NCBI GenBank assembly: GCA_947179155.2
Contig: OX359264.1
Coordinates: 46,058,202-46,122,201 of the forward strand
Length of the DNA stretch: 64,000 bases
Origin: Hedera helix
Taxonomy: Eukaryota; Streptophyta; Magnoliopsida; Apiales; Araliaceae
Reading direction: 5' to 3'
In this document: piece by piece, positions 24,463 to 35,789 of the stretch
Layout of the letters: every line of letters starts with the position of its first letter
How positions within the stretch are numbered: the first letter of the stretch is position 1
Notes under the pieces: generated by a model
What the model saw: the letters and a program-made list of their open reading frames with translations, nothing else
The model's database searches: none
Told to the model about the DNA's origin: nothing
Made by a program: the position numbers and the translations under genes

Positions 24463-24554
24463 GAAATGAATAATTAATTGAAATGTCTACTTACCACAAA
24501 AATTGACAGAAATGAATAATTAATTGAAATGTCTACTTACCACAAAAATTGACA
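24463..24554. repeat. Perfect 46-bp tandem duplication
   Basis: Two identical adjacent copies, 24463-24508 and 24509-24554 (unit begins GAAATGAATAATTAATTG and ends AAAAATTGACA). The lack of any mismatch indicates a recent slippage event. It lies 15 bp from a solo LTR. Confidence 0.97.
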
Positions 24555-24569
24555 TACTTTTGTCACAAT

Positions 24570-25956
24570 TGATGAGTGGATTTTATAACTACGAATTGAT
24601 GTATTTTTAAGACTTAAATTATTGTTTTTCTTAAGTAAATTAGGTACTTTTTATGTGTTTTATGCTATTTTACAGGAGGTAGTGTATGGACTTGGTAAAA
24701 AGAATGATTTGGAGGCAAAAATGGGCTGATTAAAAGAGAAGTTTCTGGAAAGTTGAAGACCGGCGCTGCCACGCTGGATTTACACTAGAAGATGGCACGA
24801 CAGCGCCGATACTCCAGAGAGCAGCAGAACTCGTAGGACTTACGGCGCGGCAACACCAGTTTACAGCTTGGAGATGGCACGACAATGCCGCGTCGGGAAG
24901 GCCCCAACATGGATTCGTTTTCAACAGTTTTTGTAATTGATTTAGGACTTCTTTTGAGAGTTGGATTAGGGTAATATATTAGGACTATAAATACTCTATT
25001 TGTACTTCAATTAGAGAGACTTTTTGCTAGATCAAGGATTTGGGTTTTGGAGGCTAGAGACTTGAAGCAAATTTCAACGCTTCAACGCTTAGGAGAATCA
25101 GAGTAGGAGTTGAAGGAAGAGAGTCAATGATTGCTTCTAAACAGTTTTCTCTCTTTCTTTATCTTTATTTTGCTATTTTAAGATGTTGATTATTAATTCA
25201 ATTATGAACTAATTAATATTTTAAGATGACAATGGATCTTGATGCATAGTTTAAATTAATTCGATTCCTTATTAGTTATTATTGATTTAAGTTGGATTGT
25301 CTATCATATTTGTGCTTTAATATTTAATTACCTGGCCAAGAATTAGCGTGGTAACTTATATGAAATTGAGAGACGATTATAAGTTTAGACCTTGATATGA
25401 TAGCAAATGTTTGTGTTTTATACGTTGATGGAATACATAATTTGTGTAGGATATAGTTATACCTATACGCCATATGTAACCTTAAGAGAATCTGTGCTTC
25501 AAATCTTTGTTAATATAATTCACATAGATATATAGTGTTTTATTTAACTTGGGTGTTCTTGCTAATTCTATTCCTTTATTGGTAGATTTAGGAAGATTCG
25601 TTTATGTGATCATCGAGAGGTGCATATAAATATTATAAATAATTCTCGGTTAACAATCCAGCTATAGTTAATATAATTAATGGGAAGTGAAAAGATTTAA
25701 ATGAAACATTGAGTGAAGTTGTAGTCTTAAGTCTTTTTAATCTGAATTCAAAACCTTGGTAATTAGTAATTATTAGTTTTTAATTAGTTTCTTATTTAAA
25801 ATTCCATAATTTTAATTGTTGGTGTAATTTGATTTAATTTTGATTATTGTTAATTATTAAATATAATCTTCGTGGGACGATACATTGCTTGCTACTATGT
25901 TACTATCTGATCGCGAATACTTGTCTGTGAAATCCTAAGTTAAAAATAGGAAAACA
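24570..25956 (+). mobile_element. Solo LTR, 1,387 bp, family A (GC-module LTR), target duplication ACAAT
   Basis: It begins TGATGAGTGGATTTTATAAC and ends AATAGGAAAACA. A perfect 5-bp duplication ACAAT flanks it at 24565-24569 and 25957-25961. A GACTATAAATACTC TATA-box-like word lies near 24983. There is no internal domain and no second LTR, so it is a solo LTR or a non-coding LTR-like element. A GC-rich module near 24757-24905 with two AGATGGCACGAC repeats stands out from the AT-rich body. Its ends resemble the element at 42257-43875 in inverted orientation. Confidence 0.8.
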
Positions 25957-26442
25957 ACAATATAAATCTTTTCCATTATTAAAAACATAATGTGCCACTT
26001 ATGATTGTTCCACTATAAGTTATATATGATTTGATTGCTATGTGAATATAAAACGTTGCATTTTATGGATTAGAATTAGCGATCATCATATTTTTGAGTA
26101 GTTCTTAGACTTCCTTCATGTTTGTTAGTATATTAATATTGCGTAAAATGTGTGAAAAAATTGTGTTAAGAAGTACTCTCTCCGAAAGATGACTTAAGAT
26201 CAAAGGAGAGGAAAGAGAATAAAAAACTCAGTTTTACACGCAATAGACCCATGTAAGTACAATATGATTCTTTCCTTTACCTAAAAGTAATGGACTCTAG
26301 TTAAGTACTTTTAAGGGTGAAATAGTTTCCATATAACATTTTGAATTGTGTACTTCAAATCGAGTTTGTCTTGTAAAAGCAAACCCATTTGGGAACAAGC
26401 CATAAACAAGGTTAGGAGCTCATTTGAGATTAAAGCATAAAA

Positions 26443-27151
26443 TCATGGTTATTAAACCCGGACCGGCGGTCCGGTCACCTCACCGGTCTAGTTCAAGAAA
26501 AAAAATCAGTTTTGGTCAAAATTCGGTAACACGACGGTTAGACCGGTCGACTCAGTGAGCCGGTAACTAGGTCACCAGTTTTATCGGTTCCCTACCTTTT
26601 TTTTTTTTTTTAATAAAAATAATAATTTAATTTAAGCATTTGAATTTGATTGAATGTATCATTAATTGAGTTTTGAGTTATGATCATGATTTAATATCTT
26701 TATTTTCATTTAGATTTAGTATTTATTTAAATTGTATAAAGTAAACATTGTACAAATAGATTTAATTTTTTTTTATCGAATTTGATTGATTGTATCCTAG
26801 AGATGTTTATGTTCATTTGTATTTGATTTTATCACTCTTGAGTCTTAAGTTTTGATCATGATTTAATATCTTTCTTTTTATATAGATTTAGTATTTATTT
26901 GAATTGTATAAAATAAACATTGTACAAATAGATTTTAAAAAAAAAAATTTGTGTAGATAAATTGATTAATTTTACATATTTACTAAATATTATATATAAT
27001 ATATAATAATAATTAATATATTTTATTATTTATTATTTATTACATATTAATGACGTCACCGGTTCAATACCGATTCGACCATCGGTTGGACCAGTGACCC
27101 ATCCATCCCGTACTTTTTCCGGTTCGATGACTAGTCCGGGTTTGAAACCAT
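26443..27151. mobile_element. Non-autonomous foldback DNA transposon, 8-10 bp target duplication
   Basis: The left end CATGGTTATTAAACCCGGAC pairs with the right end GTCCGGGTTTGAAACCATG, with further CCGGTT-rich inverted words in both subterminal regions (ACCGGTC, CACCGGTT). GCATAAAA flanks it at 26435-26442 and 27152-27159. The AT-rich interior has two direct repeats (TTGATCATGATTTAATATCTTT and similar, about 26680 and 26855). Duplication length fits hAT or Mutator; no protein is encoded. Confidence 0.75.
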
Positions 27152-27159
27152 GCATAAAA

Positions 27160-29245
27160 CAAACATGTTTCATGTAAAACTCTAAATTACTTACATAAAC
27201 TGAGCTTCAGCAACTATGCACTTGACTCAGCTCTATTTATTTGAGTGGAAACAGTTGGAACCACCATATAAATGCTTACCAAAATCCCAAAAGTTATCGA
27301 GTTCTTTTTGCATTGATTTTAAAACGTCCAAAGCACAAATTATAACTTATATTTTCTCTCGGTTTTAGAATTTCTAATAGGTTTATCTATTACATTTTCG
27401 ACTTTTTTAAAAATATATAAAAGATTTAACACAAATGTGTTTCTTGAAAATCTTAAAAATCAGTGTCAAAAAAAGCTCAAATTAAAGTTTGAACATAACA
27501 AAAAAAAAATCAAATTTGGAATGAGAGGATATGGGTTTTATCCAAATTATGAACACAGAGAGTGGATACAGCCCAATGCAATTCAACAAAATGAAAATAG
27601 TAATCAAGCAAACCCTAAAAGTGTACTAATTCATAAATCAACCCAGAACAAATAAGAGGATAAATGCCATTCAAGGCCTCTAATCGTATCGATTAGGAAC
27701 GAATCATTTCCCGGTTCACAAATTAATAATTGTTACAGTTTTTGCTAGAAATTGAAAAGGAAAGGGAAATAAATTTACCTAAAAACTGGATTCAAAGAAC
27801 GATTTACCTTTCTGAATCCGCTCGGCCACCATTGCTGAGTAATTGCATTTGAAGTCGGAGAAAAAAGGAAAGATGTTTCCTTGATTGAGCAAATTGAGCA
27901 AAACCAAAGGACCTGTGGAAAAAGAATCAAAAGATTCTATTAAGGACAATTCTACGAAAAAATATTCATTTGGGCGCCGTGATGCGGTTCTTTAGATGAA
28001 TTACGTCTCTTTATTTTAATAATATCTCGGTGCTTATAACTGTAGATTCAGAAATAAAGAAAAATGATGTTTCAAAATCGATGAATAATTATTTTAATTT
28101 TACGTATATAACAACTCAAACGCTATATTTACACTATTAAAAAAAATAAGGTATAATATTGTCATATTTTATTTTTTAATAATATAAATAAATATAATAA
28201 TTATTGTAACGTTTAATTATTATGTGTTTATACTTGCTCTTCTATTAATTGATTTTATTCACACGTGTGCTCTCACGTTCAAAGACACACAAGATAAAAT
28301 AATAATATAAAAATATTTCTTCCTTCTTTCTCTATAACACCCTTTATTTTTATTTTATCTTTATGTTATGTATGTTTTTTTGTTGTGACATTAGATGAAT
28401 ACGTAGATAAATTATAATCAGTTATATAAATGAAAATAAATTAAATATTACTATTTATGTCTCAATAAGATTAATTATAAGAATTTATATATATTAGTTT
28501 CAATGATACACGCGTTGTTTGCTTGTGCTATTATATAATAAGTGTTTTATTAAATTTTAGAGATATAATAAAATAATAAAAATTAAATTATAATAAAACT
28601 AAACTTGCAAGGATAAAAGAGGAAAAAAATTATGATACAATCTAAAAAAAGAAGGTTATTTTCGTCATTGTCCTTATATATATATATTATTTATGTCTCA
28701 ACAAGATTACTCCTAAAAATTAAAAATATGTGCATATATACATGTTTATATATAGAAGAGATCATAGTAGGTATGTACCTATATGTCTTTATATGCATAT
28801 GCTTGTTTGAATAATATCTCATAACAAATATTTAGTATATATCTACCCACATATATACACATGAATAATTCATAACTAGTATTAGATACTCATTCTCAAG
28901 CAACACATTATATATTTTGTTATTCATCTCATTCGTTACAAATCATATGTAAACAAAAAAAATGATATATTTTATAATTTTGTGTAGGACAAAAAAAATG
29001 TTACTTTAGAGTGTAAATTTGAAAGAACAATTTTACGGTTTGCTCTTTTTTCAAAGACAAGTTTTGTTTGAGGTCACGCCACCAATCCATGAAATTATCA
29101 GTAACAAAAGTATGAGTAGAAAATCAAAAAGGGCTGCAATCCCTTGAGCAAATGAACAGGGAAAAGACAATGGAGAACAGAATCTCCATGTCCACCATAT
29201 TTGAGAGACGTCAAGTTGTCATTCACAGTTACAACATGCTTGCTC

Positions 29246-29250
<5 letters not shown>
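27160..29250. other. AT-rich intergenic region
   Basis: Mostly low-complexity AT sequence with no supported gene, apart from a possible orphan first exon at 27808-27832. A 30-bp word (TTATGTCTCAA.AAGATTA) is repeated at about 28455 and 28689. Confidence 0.6.
27808..27832 (-). other. Possible orphan first coding exon
   Basis: On the - strand ATG GTG GCC GAG CGG ATT is followed by CAGAAAG and a good donor GTAAATC. The upstream region has leader-like sequence. It would encode MVAERIQK. No downstream exons were recognised before the repeat cluster, so this may be the stub of a gene truncated by insertions, or coincidence. Confidence 0.2.

Positions 29251-29290
<40 letters not shown>
29251..29290. 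repeat. (TA)n microsatellite left of the Ty3/gypsy element
   Basis: About 40 bp of pure AT alternation directly abut the left LTR. It is probably one half of the original target microsatellite; the other half is at 42083-42139. Confidence 0.95.
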
Positions 29291-29294
<4 letters not shown>

Positions 29295-29530
29295 AACGCC
29301 AAACTTTATAAATCCACTGAAAATTATTAAAAGTATGAACAACCTGGACTTAAGAAGAACCGTTAGATACCTCCAGAACTAGCGACGACTTGGGACCGTC
29401 CGATGATACTTTGGTGTGAGAGTAAGTACGAGTCAAAAGCGTTATCAATGGAGAACCAAGTTATACTGGAATAATATGATTCTGTGAATAAGAATTTATG
29501 TACCGTGATCATGAGCTAATAGGCTGCTTA
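29291..29530 (-). repeat. Left (3') LTR of the Ty3/gypsy element, outer part
   Basis: Aligns to 41557-41796 of the right LTR, including GTGAGAGTAAGTAC and ACCGTGATCAT. It is interrupted after GGCTGCTTA by the nested solo LTR and resumes at 32559. Confidence 0.93.
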
Positions 29531-29591
29531 TGTAATAACCACGAGTTCTAAGCACATTATAATGACGATTATTAAATAAATGATTGAATGA

Positions 29592-29604
<13 letters not shown>

Positions 29605-29643
<39 letters not shown>
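29605..29643. repeat. (TG)n microsatellite
   Basis: About 19 TG units preceded by a short TA run, inside the 3.0-kb solo LTR near its left end. Confidence 0.95.
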
Positions 29644-29645
<2 letters not shown>

Positions 29646-31013
29646 TTAATTAATCTAATAATGTAGCAAGGTAGAAGAATTAATTAAAGTAAATTTAATT
29701 GGATTATATTTTAAGTCCAAATGAATTATTAAACTAGGTTCAATAAAATAAACCTATTAGTCCATGACTATAGTTAATCTAATGATTCATATCATAATTA
29801 AACTAGTCTAATGCTTCTTTTAATTAAAGGTAGCGTGTATTAGTTAATGTTAGCTCAATGTAATGAATTAATTGAGTTCAAACAAATTAAATGGATGAGC
29901 TCAATAGAATAAATTCTAGAGTTCAATGTGGAGCCCAGATAGAGGTCAAAGTTGGTTAATATATATATAATTACAATAAAAATAAATCAAAATTGGGAGC
30001 AAGAAGTGGCCATTTGGCCAGTAGTTTGAGGGGTCCCACATGGGGTGAATTGTTACAATTGTTTTGCTTCAAAGTTACTCAATCTTTTGCTTGTAAGCTA
30101 GTTTGATAGAAGTCATCCATGGGTCATTCATATGAGTCAAGTCCCTTAAATCAAGGATCAAGGATAATTTATCAAGTATTTGTGATATTGTAGACTTACA
30201 ACTATTGTAAGTATAAATTTGGTAGTCTATAAATAGAAGAGTAGTAAGAAGAAGCTAGAGTTTGTGCATTTGCTAGATCTATCTTACATTGTAGAGAGAT
30301 AAGTGAGTTGAGAGCTTAAAACCTTAAGGACTAGACATTTCGGGTAGATCAAGAAGAAAAGGTGGAGTCCTTAGCTATGTTTATCTCAAGAAGAAGAAGA
30401 ACATCTAAATCTAGAAGGTTGAAAAGTATTCTAAACCTTCCTTAGTTCATTTCTATAATCTATATAGATACTTAATGGTCAAAATATATTTTTAATGGTT
30501 CAAAACTTTTTTAATGTTCTATAATGCTAGATCTTGGATATATATGAAGATTCATGGTTTAGTATGTTTAATATGTGTATTTGTATTCTTGGTATGAAAA
30601 TAAGTTGTAGAAAAATACATATAAAGGTTTACCGGTAAAACCCTAACTATCTAGGTGTTATAAATAGTTATAGTTTGAAATGTATAAGTTGGTTATTTGA
30701 TTTTGATGGCTAGAAAAATACATTTATGAGTTATAAAGATAACTCAACTTGAATCTCTCAAAAATATGAAAAAAATGAGAAAGTTATGGCTTTTATCGCA
30801 AACTATGTCATTTTAAAACCCTAGAATGATCGATCTCGCATATTATGTCAAAAACGTTTTCGAAACCGAGATCGAACCATGAGATGCTGAAAAACAAGAA
30901 GTGAAAAAGATAACAAAACTAATTTGATATATTTTGGACATGTATATCTCATTTTATAAAATATTGAACTAAAGAAATCAAAGTTGAAAAAATTAAGATT
31001 TTGAAAATCAGAG

Positions 31014-31165
31014 CTACCGCCGCAGTGGTGAAACACTCTAAAAATGAAAATTTGAACTACCGCCGCAGCGGTAAGTCTCACTGCCGCGAGATGAAACATC
31101 CTGAAATTTGAACATTTGAACTACTGCCGCAGCGGTGGTCCTCACCGACGCAGCGGTGATCCAGG
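31014..31165. repeat. GC-rich module with repeated CCGCCGCAGCGGT
   Basis: Five or more copies of a near-palindromic word (ACCGCCGCAGTGG, ACCGCCGCAGCGGT, ACTGCCGCAGCGGT, ACCGACGCAGCGGT) alternate with short spacers containing AAATTTGAAC. They are the only CpG-rich stretch in an otherwise AT-rich LTR. Confidence 0.85.
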
Positions 31166-32558
31166 CTGTTGGAAAAAAAATTATTTGTTTATTAACCGGG
31201 TCGGGTCGGATCTTTTGAAACTAAAATGGACCAGAAAATATAATTTTATATAACATTAATATTTAACAAGTTTAAATAAATAAAATATTATTAAATAATC
31301 AATAATATTAATAAACAAATAAAATATTATTAAATGATTAATAATATTATAAAGTTAATAAAATATTATTAAAAGATTAATAATATTAATAACTGAATAA
31401 AATAATATTGAATGATTAATAATAGCATAAAGTTAAAATAATATTGAGCTTAATAAAATATTATTAAATGATTAATAATATTAGATAGAAGTTTAAACTA
31501 TATTAATGATTAATATAGATTTTATTTAATGAAAATATTATTAAATAATGATAATATTTCTTAAATGTTTGACATACCCTTAATTATTAAATTATGTGAT
31601 TAAGAGTTAGATGTAAAAATGTTATTATATGAACTTAGATATTATACTAATTAAAAGATCAACTTGATTAATTGTTAGGTCTTTTCAAAGGATATTAGAT
31701 TATATTAGTTAGTCGTAATCAACAATCCAGGCAAGTTCCCTAACCTTGCTCAAGTTTATATTGAGCAAGTTTTATATACCTGAACTTGTAATTATTCTTA
31801 CAAGAGTGTAAGTGGTTTAATTTTTGAAAGTTAATCCACATCCATATTGTTATGAATTTGCACATAGTGCATTTGAAGGTTTATAGTTCTTTGATTCATG
31901 AACTGTTTGAGAATGTCTAAGCTAATTGCTCAGTTAGACACTGCATGTATAAATTCAATAACTTGAATACTTTTAAAAGCTTATCCAAACCATTGATCGG
32001 TACGAATTCTTATAGTAAATCTGAAAATGAACAACCCTAGTTAAGGGGATTTTATTTCGGGAAACCGAACTTTGCGTAAGATGTCTGAATGTTATGCATA
32101 TACAACGGGTAAAAGAGGCTGATCCTCTTAAGTGCCAAAATTCTAAAAGGGTCAGATACATATCTGGTTTATCCTACGTTTTAGTTCATGATCATTCAAG
32201 GCCACTTAGCATTAAAGACTCATTTATTTATGGTCATTGAAATTTGATTATTGTTCTTTCATAATTAGTATATATTGTTGAAATCTCTGAAGTTATTATC
32301 ACTAACTCATGATATATCAAATCTTGTATTTACTTAAACTTGCTGAGCAAGCTAGTTGTCTTTTGTAATCTCTTAAGATATGTACTGTTTCTATTAAGGT
32401 TAGAAGACCTTGAGATTATGGTCCTTTTTGGTAAGGAACATTTATGTATTATTCCACGCAATTTAAATAAATACTATGTATTTAGTTGTTATTATGTTTT
32501 GGATAGTGAGAACCAAACTCGAGGATATAGAGACCGAATTTGGGGTCGTCACAGCTTA

Positions 32559-32844
32559 TATAGATGTCAAGGTCCCCGGTATCCAATTAGGAATATGATG
32601 TCTACTTTCAAATCCACTTATGACTCCATTTAATACATGATTGAATCTTTTTCATAATAACCTAACTTACTTCAACTAAATAAGGAAATAGAATCCAAGA
32701 AGGATATGGACACCAACTACCCCCAAGCCGCTTTCAATTTGGATGAGAATGGGCTGACCACTTCATGGACCAATTTAAATAGTCAACAGGCCTAGCTCGA
32801 AAATAAGATGGGTTAATCCAAATCCAAACAATCACATCCTAACA
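32559..32844 (-). repeat. Left (3') LTR of the Ty3/gypsy element, inner part
   Basis: Aligns to 41797-42082 of the right LTR (TATAGATGTCAA, CCAATTAGGAATATGA, GATGGGTTAATCCAAATCC) and ends ...CCTAACA next to the polypurine tract. With 29291-29530 it makes 526 bp, the same length as the other LTR. Confidence 0.93.
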
Positions 32845-33256
32845 TTGCCTCCACTCTCCTACATTTAAAGCAAAAATAGGAGAGTAACACCCCTAAATCT
32901 GTAAAATTGTTAAACTTAAACCTTTACTCAATTACCAAACACATCTGACGTCATTTCAGTAGCTACACGTGTCAAATCACCAATTTAGAGCTCTGCGCCC
33001 ATAGTCAAAGTTCCCCCTGTCAAATCATCTGCTACCTCAACAGTCGTCCTCCCCAAAAGCCCATTTCAATCTCCACTTTCTTTCTCCTTCGAAAATTAGA
33101 AAACTTGTCGCTCCCTATTCACCATCGTACAGGAAATCAGCAAGCAAAAAACTTTGAAAACTCTACCGTCTTCCCCCATCAAACTCCCAAAACCTAATCT
33201 CCACCACACAAAACCATCATAACCCTAAAAAACATTCCACCTTCAATAAATCTCTT

Positions 33257-35610
33257 ATGGAGTCTAAACCCACCACCACCACTACAGCAGTCGTAACATC
33301 CTCATCCTCCGACACGAACATCGCCAACCCAGTTACCTTAACCGCCCTCATCCCCCAACCCCTCAGGGTCCAAAATCAAAGAAATGAAAGCCAAAATCAA
33401 ATATATGCTTTAGAACACCAATGCATATTCTCAAGCTAATACCCAATCCACCGTTAATAGCGAAGTTGTCGAAGGCTACAAATCTGAATTTCAATTTCTT
33501 GGGGAATATACCCTGAAGGCTTCTAGCCCTAACGAGAAGATGTATTGACGACCCATCAACCCCCAATTGACAGTACCGACCTAGGTACTTAGAAACGGGG
33601 TCAAATTTCCTCTTCACCCCTTCATCTCTGACTTTCATGACTTTATCGGGATCGAACTCGCCCAACTGGTCCCCAATTCGTACATACATTTGGTCTGTTT
33701 CATAGCCTCCTACAAACAATTTGGCATCAAACCAAGCCTAAACTATTTCTTCCACATCTTTACCCTGACCAAGACCAAAGAACAAGTATTCTGAGCCCTC
33801 AACTGTCTTCCCAATCAGAAGGCCTAGATGCTACCTTCATCTAGCAATAAGGGTTGGCACAACAACTGGTTCTACGTATCCAGTTTAGACACCCATCTTC
33901 TGCAACCATGGGGCAATCCAGAAAAACCAGTCATCAACCTCATCGCTGATGATAGAAATAATGAGTTCGAACGGTTCTGCCAGGCCATCCCCACAGAACC
34001 ATGTGACATAAGTCTCCTAACAAATCTTCAATTGCTTCACGATCATGGATGTAAGTTCTCAATCCCTCCTCTACTAAACTTTCCTTTTAAATTAATTCAA
34101 ATTAGCTTAATCTCCCCCTTTTTTCACCCGTTATGTTCCAGTAGTGGTTTCAAAACTCAGCCGAACGTCACCAGATCATAACCAAACATCCAACTTTCCC
34201 CCCAACCATCCCCAGAACAAACCCGACCCCAAACAAAACATCATTCAACTACACAACTTATAACTTCCAAACCTCACTCTCCTAAAAAGAATGCTCTAAA
34301 CCTTACTGATCTTGAAAAGCAATAACTCCGCAAAAAGAAACGTCGCAGATTGATCAAGGCTTCAGATACCCCTAAGAACACTTTCGACCCCCTATTTGTT
34401 TAACCAATATCCTTCGTCTGACCCCCTCTTCCTTCTCCCCCTACATCTCCTTCCCTAGATATAGGGAATAAAGACGTATCCTTTCAACCCAAACATCAAC
34501 CATCACCCCCAAAGTCCCCACCCGTAATACACATAGACTCTGAACCTTCGCTTGATCAGTGCCCCCTATCATAATTCCCAAAATCGAACCCACTATATCA
34601 AAACCCCAAACTTTCCCAGTCGAACCCACTACATCAAAACCCTAAACCTTCCCAGCTGAACCTTACCCCTCCATTCCCATTTCCACCTTTTTTCAATTAT
34701 CTTTCTTTCCATCCAAACCCATCTCATTTATCCCCAAAGAACTTTATAGTTTTTTCAACCTCTCAGTCGACAAACCCCACTATAACTCAACAGACCTCGA
34801 CAATTTACTGTCCACAACTAATCTTCACCTTGGACAAGTATATATGTCTTAACATTTGCTTTTTCCTCTTAAAAGGTTTGATACTAACACGTTTTTACTT
34901 TGACTAGGCTCTGGGAGGCTTCAGCCGTATCATGAACCTCTAAGAGAAAAATAAAGATCAATCCGATGCCATCCATCAGATCCGAGCCGAGCTTCAACAA
35001 TTACAATCCGATAATGCTCAGTTCCACGAAGAACACACCCAACTTCAAAACGATCATTTTCGCCCTCTATGTGCAACGTGACACCAATGATACCCTCATC
35101 AAATCCTTTCAAGCTCAATTAGCCAAACAAAAAGCTGAAAATCAAAGCTTGAAGGGAAGATTGGCTGATATCGTCAAAGAAAGAACCACTCTTCTTGAGG
35201 AACAAATAGAGCGCACCCACATAATGGAATATCTTAAAAAATAGAAGACCAAACTTCAATTGCAGATCAATAATCTGATTAAGGAAACCAAAGAGAAGAC
35301 CGAGGTTCTTCTTCTGTCTGCCGTCACCAACAAACTTTTGGAAAAGGAAAACCAGCAACTGAAGATCAAAGCCGAAACACTCAACGAGGACAGTTATTTT
35401 GAGATCATTGAAGAATATAAGAGATCCAAGGAGTTGACCGATGCCATTGTGGATCAGTATAACAAGGGATATGTCTTCGCCAAAAACATGGTGGTTAAAG
35501 TCGGAGTGAATCCAATCACACTAGGCTTCTCGTAGGACGAAGATGCAGATGAAGAAGAAGAACCTCAAAGCCAACCAACCCCTCGAGACCCCCTACTTGA
35601 CTTGTATTAG
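33257..35610 (+). pseudogene. Antisense extra ORF (aORF) of the Tat-type Ty3/gypsy element, degenerate
   Basis: It lies between integrase and the 3' LTR on the strand opposite to gag-pol. Open pieces run 33257-33439, 33828-34181, 34966-35244 and 35260-35535, with stops and frame changes between. The N-terminal piece is Thr/Ser-rich. A middle piece contains NWFYVSSLDTHLLQPWG followed by an FERFC motif. The C-terminal pieces form a long coiled coil (LADIVKERTTLLEEQ, LLEKENQQLKIKAETL) ending in a YNKGYVFAKNM motif and an acidic EDADEEEE-type tail. Antisense ORFs at this position are documented for some plant Tat/Retand elements and their function is unknown. This copy cannot make a full-length protein without suppression. 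Confidence 0.65.
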
Positions 35611-35789
35611 CAAAAACCATTGTACGGATCAAAGTATAAATGAATGAAAAATTAACTTTATTCTATTAATTGTTTGTTAAAAAATTACATCTTCGCAAAA
35701 TCACCCCTTCTGACTTCTTCTCATAACTACACCTTAAAAGATACGACTGAGTACAATATTTGAAAGTGAACCAATAATAATTTAACTAC

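Larger units (their letters stand above)
29531..32553 (+). mobile_element. Solo LTR, 3.0 kb, nested in the Ty3/gypsy 3' LTR, target duplication GCTTA
   Basis: It begins TGTAATAACCACG and ends GGGGTCGTCACA, imperfect inverted termini. GCTTA flanks it at 29526-29530 and 32554-32558, and the host LTR continues seamlessly on both sides. A TATA-box-like GTCTATAAATAGAAG occurs near 30218 on the + strand. Size and TGTRAYRACC-type terminus recall large LTRs of chromovirus (Tekay-like) Ty3/gypsy elements, but no coding region survives to prove it. It holds a (TG)n tract (29605-29643), a GC-rich repeat module (31014-31165) and an AT-rich array (about 31250-31560). Confidence 0.85.

Noticed and set aside
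24730..24924. - strand ORF rich in Cys/Trp/Ser
   Set aside because: It is a chance opening across the GC-rich module of a solo LTR.
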